Below, piece after piece: positions 26,374 through 35,719 of a stretch of DNA of 64,000 nucleotides (its first letter is position 1; the number at the start of each line of letters is the position of its first letter). Below the pieces are notes generated by a model. The model saw only the letters and a program-made list of their open reading frames with translations, did not search any database and was not told where the DNA came from. The stretch comes from an uncultured Bacteroidota bacterium (GTDB taxonomy: Bacteria; Bacteroidota; Bacteroidia; Chitinophagales; Saprospiraceae). The position numbers and the translations under genes are program-made. Where the stretch lies: contig CALMSX010000115.1 in NCBI GenBank assembly GCA_937872515.1, positions 119,849-183,848 of the forward strand, read 5' to 3'.

Positions 26374-26415
26374 GCAGCCCACCGGTTCTCCGGCCTGGGT
26401 TGCTTCAACTTTTTG
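26374..26415 (+). terminator. Strong hairpin between rpsD and rpoA (attenuator or partial terminator)
   Basis: GCAGCCCA (26374-26381) pairs with TGGGTTGC (26396-26403), and the inner CCGG/CCGG (26382-26385, 26390-26393) extends the stem with a TTCT loop and a two-base bulge. TTCAACTTTTT follows. The U-tract is imperfect, so partial termination or RNA processing that tunes rpoA and rplQ against the ribosomal genes is the likely role. Confidence 0.6.
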
Positions 26416-26440
26416 AATCACGTTAAATCTTTCATAAAAC

Positions 26441-27439
26441 ATGAGTATCCTGAATTTTCAAAAGCCAGATAAAATTAGGTTGCAAAAAGCAGACGATTTT
26501 GAAGGCATCTTTGAATTCAAACCCTTGGAGCCTGGCTTTGGTCAGACCATAGGTAACTCCCTTAGAAGGATTCTTTTGTCATCCCTCGAAGGCTATGCTA
26601 TTTCTGCGATCAGAATTGGTGGGGTAGATCATGAATTTGCTTCTATCAAAGGCGTAGTGGAAGATACAGTCGACATCGTACTGAATCTGAAACAAATCAG
26701 ATTGAAACCGGTGATGTTAGACAATACCAGTGCTGAAGAAAAAATCTACATTACCATATCTGGTAAAGATACTTTTAAGGCAGGCGATATCGAAACCTAC
26801 AACAACATTTTTAAAGTAATGAATCCCGAGCTGCACCTCTGCACCATGGAGCCTTCTGTTACTTTAGAATTGGAGTTGACCGTTACCAAAGGTCGCGGTT
26901 ATGTACCTGCAGACGACAATCTCCCTAAAGATGCTCCAATTGGTGTTATTCCAATTGATGCCATCTATACGCCTATTAAAAAAGTGGCTTACAAGGTTGA
27001 AAATACCAGGGTTGAACAGCGTACTGACTACGAAAAATTGACCATCGACATCAAAACCGATGGCACCATTCATCCGGAAGAAGCTTTGAAAGAGGCGTCA
27101 AGAATCATGATTCAACATTTAATGTTGATCACAGATGAAAACATTACTTTCAACGATGCTACCAGCAGAGAAGACAATATCGTGGATGAGCACATCCTCC
27201 ACATGCGCAAGTTGTTGAAAACTTCACTGGAAGATCTCGATCTTTCTGTAAGGGCTTACAACTGTCTGAAAGCTGCTAAAATCAACACCCTGGGTGAAAT
27301 GGTTAAATTTGATACCCACGAGTTGTTGAAATTCAGAAACTTCGGTAAGAAGTCGCTCGTAGAAATCGAGGAATTGCTACAGACCAAAGGCCTTACTTTT
27401 GGCATGGACCTGAGCAAGTACAAATTGGACGAAGAATAA
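26441..27439 (+). CDS. rpoA: DNA-directed RNA polymerase subunit alpha
   Basis: 332 aa. The N-terminal dimerisation domain (residues 1-230, with FGQTIGNSLRRILLSSLEGYA) assembles beta and beta'. The C-terminal domain (about 260-325) is complete: LSVRAYNCLKAAKI keeps the Arg and Asn that contact UP-element DNA in E. coli, with Tyr where E. coli has Ala267, and FGKKSLVEIEELL follows. Housekeeping gene in its standard place between rpsD and rplQ. Confidence 0.97.
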   Translation: MSILNFQKPDKIRLQKADDFEGIFEFKPLEPGFGQTIGNSLRRILLSSLEGYAISAIRIGGVDHEFASIKGVVEDTVDIVLNLKQIRLKPVMLDNTSAEEKIYITISGKDTFKAGDIETYNNIFKVMNPELHLCTMEPSVTLELELTVTKGRGYVPADDNLPKDAPIGVIPIDAIYTPIKKVAYKVENTRVEQRTDYEKLTIDIKTDGTIHPEEALKEASRIMIQHLMLITDENITFNDATSREDNIVDEHILHMRKLLKTSLEDLDLSVRAYNCLKAAKINTLGEMVKFDTHELLKFRNFGKKSLVEIEELLQTKGLTFGMDLSKYKLDEE

Positions 27440-27546
27440 TCGCATTGGCCCAATAGGATTAATTTTATTAATAACCGCATTAACCCAGGTTTTTTCGCTC
27501 AGGCCAAGTAGCAGAAACCAAAAGTGATGCAAACAATCTTTGTACA

Positions 27547-28047
27547 GTGAGACACGGAGTAAAAACCAACAACCTTGGTAGAAAAATCGGACACAGGGTT
27601 GCCCTTTTCAAAAATCTTAGCATTGCATTGATCATGCACAAAAGGATCAATACAACTTTGGCAAAAGCCAAAAACCTAAGGGTTCAATTAGAGCCATTGG
27701 TTACCAAATCCAAAGACAATACCCAGCATTCACGCCGTACTGTTTTTTCCTACCTGCAAAACAACGATGCAGTAAGTGAACTGTTTGACACCATCGGCCC
27801 AAAAGTAGCTGACCGTCCGGGAGGGTACCTAAGAATTATCAAAACCGGCTTCCGTAAAGGTGACGGTGCTGAAACCGCTCTAATCGAATTTGTAGACTTC
27901 AATGAAGTTTACAGCTCTAAACCAGCTTCTGCTACAGGCAAGAAAAAAGTAAGAAGAGGTAGGGCAAAAGCAACAGCTGCGGCTCCTGCAACTGAAAATG
28001 AAGCAGCAAGCACTGAAGAAACTGCAGCTGAAGAAACAGCTGAATAA
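27547..28047 (+). CDS. rplQ: Large ribosomal subunit protein bL17 with Ala/Glu-rich tail
   Basis: 166 aa from a GTG start (27547), fixed by the universal L17 N-terminus MRHGVKTNNLGRKIGHR; no in-frame ATG lies upstream nearby. The core ends at about residue 125. A basic stretch KKKVRRGRAKA and an acidic Ala/Glu/Thr tail of ~30 residues follow, making it longer than the ~120-aa E. coli protein. It sits at the tunnel exit. Last gene of the supercluster, ended by a terminator. Confidence 0.96.
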   Translation: MRHGVKTNNLGRKIGHRVALFKNLSIALIMHKRINTTLAKAKNLRVQLEPLVTKSKDNTQHSRRTVFSYLQNNDAVSELFDTIGPKVADRPGGYLRIIKTGFRKGDGAETALIEFVDFNEVYSSKPASATGKKKVRRGRAKATAAAPATENEAASTEETAAEETAE

Positions 28048-28072
28048 ACAGAAGAGTAGAGTATATAAATAT

Positions 28073-28107
28073 AAGGCGGCTCCCGTAAGGAAGTCGCCTT
28101 TTTTATT
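28073..28107 (+). terminator. Terminator of the ribosomal supercluster
   Basis: AAGGCG (28073-28078) pairs with CGCCTT (28095-28100), with further pairing of GCTCC to the GGAAGT segment. The run TTTTTTATTT follows. It closes the rpsJ-rplQ transcript and faces the convergent helicase gene. Confidence 0.85.
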
Positions 28108-28157
28108 TCTCTTGTCTGGTTAATTTACTTACGTAGCTAAATGGCTACGGGATGTAT

Positions 28158-31100
28158 TCAACACTGATATCGACTGCAGGCAGCTATCAATGCCCGGTAA
28201 TTGCCATCCTTACTCAAAATTTCTTCATTGCCTACCACCACAATTTGTTCTTTGGCCCTTGTAAGCGCCACATTGAGTTTTCGGTCAATTCCTTCATTAG
28301 AGAGCGATACAAGCGTTTTGAGTTGGGAGGGCCGGTTAGTGACCAATGACAGTAAGATGATGTCCTTGGCGCCTCCCTGGTACCTTTCTACGGTGTCGAT
28401 CTGTATTTTTTCATTTGGCAACTTCGAACGGATCAAAGCAATCTGGGCACGGTAAGGGGTGATGATGCCAATAGAATGCTCGTGAAATGATTTTCCTGTT
28501 TTTTGATAAGCCTTTAGGATCTTACCTACCATTTCCACCACCAAATCGGCTTCTGCCTCATTGGTTTTGTAACCCTGCACCAATTGGACAGGTGTATTGG
28601 CAAAGATCAACCTATCACTCAACCAGCCATCTCTTTCACTCAGAAAAGAGCTCGCCTCCAATCTTTCAATGCCGGGAATGGACTTTAAACGGCCTTCATA
28701 AAACTGGCCATTGACAAATTGCATGATGTCTCTGTGCATCCGGCCCTGCTGGCTCAGTACATCCCAACAGTGAAACCAATCCTCTTTTCTGGCCCTTATC
28801 AGCATTCTCTCAAACAAGGAGGTGCGTGCATCTGAAAATTGCAATTCCCGGAGTTTTACATCCTTGATCTCTGTCTCACTCGGTCGCTGTACCACCACTG
28901 CCGGCAGTTGTTTGTGGTCGCCTATCAGAATAAATCTTTTAAACCGGCTCAGGATGCCACAAAGATTGGGCTCCAGTATCTGACTGGCTTCGTCTATGAT
29001 CACGGTATCAAACGATAGCAGGTCCAGCAGTGAAAGTTTGCCCATAAGGGATGAAACCGTTGAAAGGTAGATCCTTGTTTGGGTCAAAAATTGAAGGATG
29101 TCTTTTCGTTTTTGCATGTTGGCCACCTGATTTTGCATCAGGGTGTGCGAAAACCTGGGGTCAATGGCATAAGAGCTGCCCAATCGGGTCAGTGCTGGCT
29201 CCAGTCCTTCAGCGGCCAAACATTCATTGATCTCGTCAACAGCCCTGTTGGTGTAAGCAAGGATCAGGATCCTCTCCCCTGTAGTTTCATAGAGCGTGCG
29301 TACCGAGTGCCGGATGATGGTGCTTGTTTTGCCCGTGCCCGGAGGTCCCCACAATAAAAAATAATCCTTACAACTGACAATTTTACTGATGAGGTTTTTT
29401 TGTTCCGGGGTTAGGTGATTAGGTAACTTATCCACCCAGGTGACCTCTGATATAGTAGGTCTTTGCCTGCCCAGCAGCAGCCTTCTTTTTTCAGCGGGCG
29501 CCTGGATAAACATAAATAAATTGCGGTACATATGCCGAAAACCACTGTCCAGCACATCGCCTTCCAGGTTCCACAAATCGTGCAATTCAAAAAGCTGTTG
29601 GTTTCTTTGCGGACTCCTTAGCCTCAAAACAATCTGTTCTTTGTTTATACTCACCAAATTGCATTTAAAGACCTGGTGACTCAGGGCATCCTGGACCTGG
29701 CCGGTGTGAGGATAAAGGACCACCACATCTCCCTTCCTGAAATTGGAAAGGGCATTGCTAAAATCGGTAGGCTGGAGGGCAAGCAAGGCATCTTCCTGGC
29801 TGCTTTCGTTTTTTACAATTTTCAGGTGACTTAAGATGGAAAAACGTTCGGCCTTTGCCTCTATGTCTTCCAACCATAGCGATGCCAGCCCATTGGTGGT
29901 GTCGGGTCCGGCTTCACCCGTTTTGGCCAACACCTGCTCTCTCGCCGAGAAAGAGAGAAAATGATGGTAGTAGCTTCGCTCTGCCTCATCCAGCGCTGTA
30001 TAACTATCTTCAAAACTTTTAAGGTCGGTATGTAAATAGCCTTTGATATTTTTAAATTGGCTGACCTTCATAAAGGCGCACAGCCGGGCCGTGGTCTCGG
30101 CCGAATGGGCAAAGGCATGTTCCATCAGCATGATTTCATTGCGGGTTCGGATCAATTCCAGTTGGCGGGTTCTGCTGGCAGGGGCATACCTCAGTGCTTC
30201 TTTTTCCAATCTGGAATACAGGATAAAATTTCTCGTTTTTAGCTTACCCCCGTAGGTAGCCTGCACGATCATATCGTAGAGCAGGGTCTGAAGATAATGA
30301 CTGTCAGTTAGCCCGTAAACATTGGGCATAAAGGGTTGGGAACTTTTTAATTCTATGATATCGGCCTGGTCTTCGTGCAGATCGTGGTGAAAAAAATCCA
30401 AACGACCCTGGACCCCATAGGTCCTGCAATAAAAAGAAGGCTCCAGGTAGATGTTATTTTTGGAAATCCCCTTGGTCTCCATTTCATTTTTTAATACCTG
30501 CCCGATGTTGTTAAAATGGATCCTGAGTTTGTCCATATTTTGAACCACTTCTTCATCTTTTTGAAGGCACCAGGCAAGGGCATCCTGATGAAAAAAGGTG
30601 GGAATGAGCGATTCAAAACTTTTATCCTCGTCATTCACCAGATTGTCGAGGATGAGGTTGGCCAAGTTTCCAACCAGCACTGCCTGCCCTGTTTCTTTGG
30701 GAGCCAGCTTCTGAAGTGCATACAGCCAATATTCTCCATTGGATCCGGGCACGGCATTGGCCACTGCGGTAACATCCACCAGGTAGTCAGGATTGATCAC
30801 AAAAGCAGCCGGCACCAGTCGGTCAGGCGCATGCAGGTCGACATCAATTAAAATGACGGGGATGGGCAGGGGTAAAAGCTTAAACGTGGCTTCAATATTG
30901 GAGGTAAACATTTCATTTTTATCTGAAACATCAAATTGTACCTTCCATTCCTTTCCTCCCGTTTTATCTTCCAGAAAGACCAGGGTCTTGGTTTGAAAAT
31001 CTATTTCCTGGATAATGCCGTCCAGGGTTCGATAAAAACCTGATTTTGTATCATCGGTCACAAACAAGGCCGCTGCCAGCTCCGCCGATGGTTCCACTAC

Positions 31101-31475
31101 ATCCGGTGCTTCAGGCCAAATTTTGGAAAGAAGAACATGGGCCAATACCCTTGCACTTTCATATAAAACGACCGCATTCTGAGAGGTGATTTCATTTCGT
31201 TCAAAGGCCCTGCGATAGGAATGTAAGATGAAAGCCGATCTGCCGGATAACTTCCAGCGGGCGGCTATGTAGGCGATCTTGGCAAATAGGGTAGTGAATC
31301 GCAGGTTTTCATCGGAAAGCAGCAGGTCTATTAAAACATGGAGGCTTTGAAATCCTTCTCTTGCCTTTCTTTCCGGAGTAAAATCAGCATCATCGAGTAC
31401 TTTTTCAATAGAGGAAACCAGCTGTCTGGCTTCATCCACATAAGTAGATTTTATCGGGGTTTTTTCTAGTGACAT
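28158..31475 (-). CDS. Dna2-like protein: PD-(D/E)XK nuclease fused to SF1 helicase
   Basis: 1105 aa. An N-terminal region of unknown type (1-340) is followed by a RecB/Cas4-like nuclease. Its motifs are GVQGRLD (354-360), IIELKSS (373-379, the E-x-K pair) and the QxxxY motif LQTLLY (395-400). The superfamily 1 helicase follows: Walker A GPPGTGKT (710-717), Walker B DEAS, GDHKQLP, QGRMHRDI, VERYQGG and LNVALTRAK. This is the domain order of eukaryotic Dna2. No clear four-Cys iron-sulfur cluster was seen. Likely roles are DNA repair, replication-intermediate cleavage or defence; the sequence does not decide. It stands alone on the minus strand, facing rplQ. Confidence 0.85.
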   Translation of the reverse strand: MSLEKTPIKSTYVDEARQLVSSIEKVLDDADFTPERKAREGFQSLHVLIDLLLSDENLRFTTLFAKIAYIAARWKLSGRSAFILHSYRRAFERNEITSQNAVVLYESARVLAHVLLSKIWPEAPDVVEPSAELAAALFVTDDTKSGFYRTLDGIIQEIDFQTKTLVFLEDKTGGKEWKVQFDVSDKNEMFTSNIEATFKLLPLPIPVILIDVDLHAPDRLVPAAFVINPDYLVDVTAVANAVPGSNGEYWLYALQKLAPKETGQAVLVGNLANLILDNLVNDEDKSFESLIPTFFHQDALAWCLQKDEEVVQNMDKLRIHFNNIGQVLKNEMETKGISKNNIYLEPSFYCRTYGVQGRLDFFHHDLHEDQADIIELKSSQPFMPNVYGLTDSHYLQTLLYDMIVQATYGGKLKTRNFILYSRLEKEALRYAPASRTRQLELIRTRNEIMLMEHAFAHSAETTARLCAFMKVSQFKNIKGYLHTDLKSFEDSYTALDEAERSYYHHFLSFSAREQVLAKTGEAGPDTTNGLASLWLEDIEAKAERFSILSHLKIVKNESSQEDALLALQPTDFSNALSNFRKGDVVVLYPHTGQVQDALSHQVFKCNLVSINKEQIVLRLRSPQRNQQLFELHDLWNLEGDVLDSGFRHMYRNLFMFIQAPAEKRRLLLGRQRPTISEVTWVDKLPNHLTPEQKNLISKIVSCKDYFLLWGPPGTGKTSTIIRHSVRTLYETTGERILILAYTNRAVDEINECLAAEGLEPALTRLGSSYAIDPRFSHTLMQNQVANMQKRKDILQFLTQTRIYLSTVSSLMGKLSLLDLLSFDTVIIDEASQILEPNLCGILSRFKRFILIGDHKQLPAVVVQRPSETEIKDVKLRELQFSDARTSLFERMLIRARKEDWFHCWDVLSQQGRMHRDIMQFVNGQFYEGRLKSIPGIERLEASSFLSERDGWLSDRLIFANTPVQLVQGYKTNEAEADLVVEMVGKILKAYQKTGKSFHEHSIGIITPYRAQIALIRSKLPNEKIQIDTVERYQGGAKDIILLSLVTNRPSQLKTLVSLSNEGIDRKLNVALTRAKEQIVVVGNEEILSKDGNYRALIAACSRYQC

Positions 31476-31621
31476 AGGGCGTTGGGGTATGGGTAATCAA
31501 AAAACAAAGTCTTTATGCGATAATATGGAGATCTAAAATTCATATGATTTTGCAAATATCTGCACTTTTGGCCATGCTTTTAACACAAAATTAAGTTTGG
31601 CCGGAGGGATGGGTATAAAAC

Positions 31622-31655
31622 AGAAAAAGCCGGCTCTCTTTAGAGTCGGCTTTTC
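31622..31655 (-). terminator. Terminator after the shorter cohesin/dockerin surface-protein gene
   Basis: On the minus strand AAAAGCCGACTCT (31654-31642) pairs with AGAGCCGGCTTTT (31637-31625) around a four-base loop, with one G-U. A U-rich stretch ends the element. The near symmetry means it could work on both strands. It separates this transcript from the helicase gene. Confidence 0.75.
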
Positions 31656-31700
31656 TTGTTTAATTAAATTAGGTCTATTTTGTAAAAACTACATTTCGGT

Positions 31701-34700
31701 TTATTTAGCCAGCAGCATTTTTCCGGATTTCAGGGTGCCGTTGAATTCTATCTGATAGAAATAAACGCCGGCCTTACTTCCGATGTCCTGACGGTGGATG
31801 GTAACCTTATTGTTGCCGGGTACAAAGTGATTTACCTGGGTCAATACGGTTTTTCCAGTGGCGTCTGCTACCCAAAGGGTCGCTGTTCCTTCCACATCTG
31901 TTCTGTACAGGATGGTAGTTGACTCACTGAATGGATTGGGTTGGTTTCTCAACTCGTTGGTCATTTTTTCAACCGCTACGGCATCCGCTGCTTCAAGATT
32001 AATAGATCTTGTTTGCAGTGTTTCATCGTATAGTTCGGCTTCAAAATCACGGCTTTCCAATTGCCAGTTGATGCTGTTGCCGTCTTTGCGACTCTCCAAT
32101 AGGATGTTGAAAAGAACTTCACCTGCCTGCACCATTTGTGCGTCTCTGCTGTCAATGCTTATTTTGAGGGTTCCGTTTTCAAAATGGTAATTGTCATTGC
32201 CCACTTTCAATACGGCACTTTCTATTCCTTTGAATATAAAATTGGCCTCATCGATCTTAACGGCAAATTGTATGCCAGAAATTTGCAGTTCTTCACCGGC
32301 GCTTACCGCTGCATGGAGGATGGTTCCTGCCTGGTGAGCCTGATCGGCAACCAGTAAGAGGGCAGGGGAGGTCCTGTTTTCTGCATTGGCACTTGCCAGG
32401 CTGTAAGTAGCGGAGTTGTTGACATCACCCGTTTTTACAGCAGTAAAGTCCATGTTTTCTTTGTCTTCACTCAACTCACTGATATCAATTCCTTCAGGGA
32501 AATTGTGTGGATCTCTTGGATCTGCAAATGCGTGGTTAGAAGGTACAAACCTCCATGGGTCATTGTTGGCAAATACTTTGTCCACACCCAGGATGAGTTT
32601 TCTCAAATTAACCAGGTCGCTTGCTGATACTTTTTTATCCTTGTTGATGTCAGCTGCGATGATGTCGTATGGATTGTCCAAATATTTCATACCCAGGATG
32701 TGTCTTTGAATCAACACCAGGTCAAGGGTAGAAAGGCCATTTAAAATATCATCATTTTTTGCAGCCTTCAATTGATAACCATTAAAGAAAGGCACTTCTG
32801 CAAAGTTGAATTTTCCTTCTTCTGCTGTGATGCCTTCCATCTTGGATTCGTCTGTCATATTGGTTAACTCAACAGCTATGTTTTCAAATCCGGTAGCTGT
32901 CTTGTTAATGACTTTACCAGAAATGGTTGCCGTAAGATTGCCCACGTTAGGACAAACATTTTTATTGGGTGAATCCTGAAGGATCAGTCGTACATCACAG
33001 AATTCAGAGTTACCATCCTGATCGATCACATACATCTTTAATGGAATGGTGGCGCTTACTCCATTGGGCACATCTGCACAGGTAAAGGTTCTGGCAGGTT
33101 GGCTACCGCTGGCATTGAAAGAAAATTTCAAATCATCACCGTCGCAAAGATCTTCAGATTTGAGGTCAAAGTCGCTCGCCCACACTTCTGCTTTTCCTGC
33201 TTCATCCAATACCCATACTACTTCTGAGTTACAGATTGGGGTAGGAGGTTTGTTGTCTTTCACATGGAAGGTATAAGAACAGCTGGTTGTATTTTCGCAC
33301 AAATCTTTTACGGTAAAGGTCATTTTGTGTCTTCCTGCAGGATAAACCCTTGCATAGAATGATCCTGTACCTGTCTGATCAATGGTGCCATTGTTGTCTT
33401 CATCATACTGCCAGGTATATCTTAACAAGGCTGGTGCAGTACAATCATCTGTTGCCGTTACAGAATGTTCAACATATTCTTCACAATCACTATTGATAGA
33501 ATTGATGGTTTTATTGCTACAGCCGGCTACAAATACAGGCCTTTCAGAATTGTTCAATACAATTTTTTGTACGTAGGTAATGAATTGTGGATTTTGTGGA
33601 TTGGCATCACACCAGTTTACTACTCTCCAGGTTCTCAATATTTTCAAACAAGCACCAGGAATAGAGAAAACTTCATCATCCCATGAGATGGCAATGTCTG
33701 CACAATTAGAGTTGGTGTAGGTGGGTTTGCTGTTTAATATCTCAGGTGTAGCATCTGCTTTATCACATCCATTGATTTCAAGATCTGCAGGCCACTTGAT
33801 GTCTGTTGCGTCAAATGGATCTGAATCTTTGATCACAATAATTTGTGTTTTAGAATCGGTCAAACCTTGTTTGTCAGTGGCTCTCCAGGTCCTGGTGATG
33901 GTTCCTAAACCACACTTTAAGGTACCTGCATCGGTAGATGTAATGGTTACGCTGCAATTATCCACAGCTGTAGCCGAACCACCAGTATTGGCTAAGTTTT
34001 TATAGTCAACATCGCAATCAATGGTGATGGCAGGAGGTACGGTAATAACCGGTGGTTTTTTATCCTGTGTTTTTACGTTGGCTACACAGTCAGCGAAATT
34101 TCCGGCTTTGTCATAGACTCTTAATACCACTTTTTGGTATACAGTAGGATCACTGCTCACGTCTTCGCAACAGAAGTTGACCTTATTTTTAAATAACAGG
34201 TCTTCTGGTCTGTTACAATTATTTACCTGTCTTCTGATTTCAAATTTTTCAATTCCACAGTTGTCAGAGCTTCCGTCATCTATGGAAGTAGCAAATAAAT
34301 CTGCCCATCCGGCATCTTCTAATGATACTACGGTAAAGCCTTCACAAACAGGGGTAGGTGCTTCGGTATCTTTTACAATTACCTCTGTAAAACATTGGGT
34401 GCTATTTCCACAACCATCAGTGATGGTGTAAACGATCCATGAAGTGTCAGCTGGCAAACCACTGATGGTATAGAAGTAACTGCCATCAGGACGGGTTGTT
34501 TTTTTTACATTGTCGTAAACAGGATTTACAAAAGGCTGTCCGTTGGCATCTCTCAGCTTATAGCCTACAATGTAATCCCAGTTGCTGCATTCAAATACAA
34601 CATTGGGTGCCGGTACAACAAAAGTACCTGTACATTTGCCCTCATCTGTAGTTACATTGAATGCAAAATCAGGAGGAGAAACACATACCGGTGGGTCTGT

Positions 34701-35609
34701 ATCTACTATTTTGATGATCTGCGCACTCACTGTATCTCTTCCGGTACACCAGTCAATAACGGTCCACTGACGCAATACTTTTTTAGAAGCACCGCAGATA
34801 GGGAAGATTACATCATTGTAAAAATACATGATGTTCGGACAATCAGTTCCTCCCGGATAACCTGTTACATCAGGGTGCGGAGCACCATTGGGTAATAATT
34901 TCAGGTTGGTTGTACAAGTGAAAACGGGCTTGTCGTGATCGTCATAGTTAGGCGGAAATACTACATCATCGATGGTAGGCCTGGTTATATTGATGATCTG
35001 CTCACAAGTTGTTTTGTTGCCATAAGCATCTGTAGCTGTCCATGTTCTGGTGATGACCTTCACATATTGAGCGCTACACTGAGACACCACTTCTTTATCA
35101 ATAGAAGTAAGGGTAACAGATGAACAGGCATCTGAGGCAGAAGGCCTGGGCACTGAAGTTCCCGGTGTTGTTGGCTGACCACATTGTAAAGTCACACTTG
35201 GACAATTGGTAATCACTGGTGGCAATTTGTCTTCCACAGTGATGTTGCCCCAGCATGATAGATCACAACCACTTAAGGTAACTACCACATTGTAGGTCTT
35301 ACCAAGATTTGCTTTTGTAAGCAGGTTATTGGTAATGGGTGTGCCATTGGCAGTAGACACCACAACGTTGTAATAGGAGTTGGGATAAGCCTGGCCTTCC
35401 AGGATCATATCCGCCACTACCACTTCTGTACAGTTGGTACCCAATGAAATCTGGACAAGGTCATTGCAGGCCATAATGGCATTGCAATCCACTGTCTGTG
35501 CTTTTGACTGGGTATTCATCACAACCAGAATGGCCAGTGTCAACAAATTTCTCAGGTGTTTCAAACTGATGAAACCGTTGAATTGTTGAATGAGTAAGGA
35601 TTTGTTCAT
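31701..35609 (-). CDS. Large secreted HYR-like / dockerin / cohesin-like protein with T9SS type A tail
   Basis: 1302 aa. A long signal peptide ends near SKAQT (39). Then come about six Cys-rich immunoglobulin-like HYR modules (40-885) with recurring motifs such as PPVITNCP, RTWTATDAYGN and VYDKAGN. A carboxypeptidase-regulatory-like (CNA-B type) beta domain spans about 893-950. A dockerin-like pair of calcium loops (about 958-1010) follows, with LNGLSTLDLVLIQRHILG and DINKDKKVSASDLVNLRKLILG. A cohesin-like domain covers about 1085-1205. The T9SS type A sorting domain is 1218-1302 (NQPNPFSESTTI through SGKMLLAK). It is exported and probably anchored at the surface. Paralogue of the gene upstream, 110 bp away on the same strand. 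Confidence 0.88.
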   Translation of the reverse strand: MNKSLLIQQFNGFISLKHLRNLLTLAILVVMNTQSKAQTVDCNAIMACNDLVQISLGTNCTEVVVADMILEGQAYPNSYYNVVVSTANGTPITNNLLTKANLGKTYNVVVTLSGCDLSCWGNITVEDKLPPVITNCPSVTLQCGQPTTPGTSVPRPSASDACSSVTLTSIDKEVVSQCSAQYVKVITRTWTATDAYGNKTTCEQIINITRPTIDDVVFPPNYDDHDKPVFTCTTNLKLLPNGAPHPDVTGYPGGTDCPNIMYFYNDVIFPICGASKKVLRQWTVIDWCTGRDTVSAQIIKIVDTDPPVCVSPPDFAFNVTTDEGKCTGTFVVPAPNVVFECSNWDYIVGYKLRDANGQPFVNPVYDNVKKTTRPDGSYFYTISGLPADTSWIVYTITDGCGNSTQCFTEVIVKDTEAPTPVCEGFTVVSLEDAGWADLFATSIDDGSSDNCGIEKFEIRRQVNNCNRPEDLLFKNKVNFCCEDVSSDPTVYQKVVLRVYDKAGNFADCVANVKTQDKKPPVITVPPAITIDCDVDYKNLANTGGSATAVDNCSVTITSTDAGTLKCGLGTITRTWRATDKQGLTDSKTQIIVIKDSDPFDATDIKWPADLEINGCDKADATPEILNSKPTYTNSNCADIAISWDDEVFSIPGACLKILRTWRVVNWCDANPQNPQFITYVQKIVLNNSERPVFVAGCSNKTINSINSDCEEYVEHSVTATDDCTAPALLRYTWQYDEDNNGTIDQTGTGSFYARVYPAGRHKMTFTVKDLCENTTSCSYTFHVKDNKPPTPICNSEVVWVLDEAGKAEVWASDFDLKSEDLCDGDDLKFSFNASGSQPARTFTCADVPNGVSATIPLKMYVIDQDGNSEFCDVRLILQDSPNKNVCPNVGNLTATISGKVINKTATGFENIAVELTNMTDESKMEGITAEEGKFNFAEVPFFNGYQLKAAKNDDILNGLSTLDLVLIQRHILGMKYLDNPYDIIAADINKDKKVSASDLVNLRKLILGVDKVFANNDPWRFVPSNHAFADPRDPHNFPEGIDISELSEDKENMDFTAVKTGDVNNSATYSLASANAENRTSPALLLVADQAHQAGTILHAAVSAGEELQISGIQFAVKIDEANFIFKGIESAVLKVGNDNYHFENGTLKISIDSRDAQMVQAGEVLFNILLESRKDGNSINWQLESRDFEAELYDETLQTRSINLEAADAVAVEKMTNELRNQPNPFSESTTILYRTDVEGTATLWVADATGKTVLTQVNHFVPGNNKVTIHRQDIGSKAGVYFYQIEFNGTLKSGKMLLAK

Positions 35610-35672
35610 CTTGATAAGATTTAAATCGGTTTTTTATTTTTATTATGAAAGTTATAAGTCGGCAGGAGAGTG

Positions 35673-35700
35673 GGAGTGCACACCTCACAATGCGCACTCC
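35673..35700. repeat. Inverted repeat between the two large surface-protein genes
   Basis: GGAGTGC (35673-35679) and GCACTCC (35694-35700) form a perfect 7-bp dyad with a 14-base spacer. No U-tract follows on the minus strand, so a terminator is not supported; an mRNA stem or protein site is possible. Confidence 0.4.
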
Positions 35701-35719
35701 TCGTATCCTAAAAAACCGT

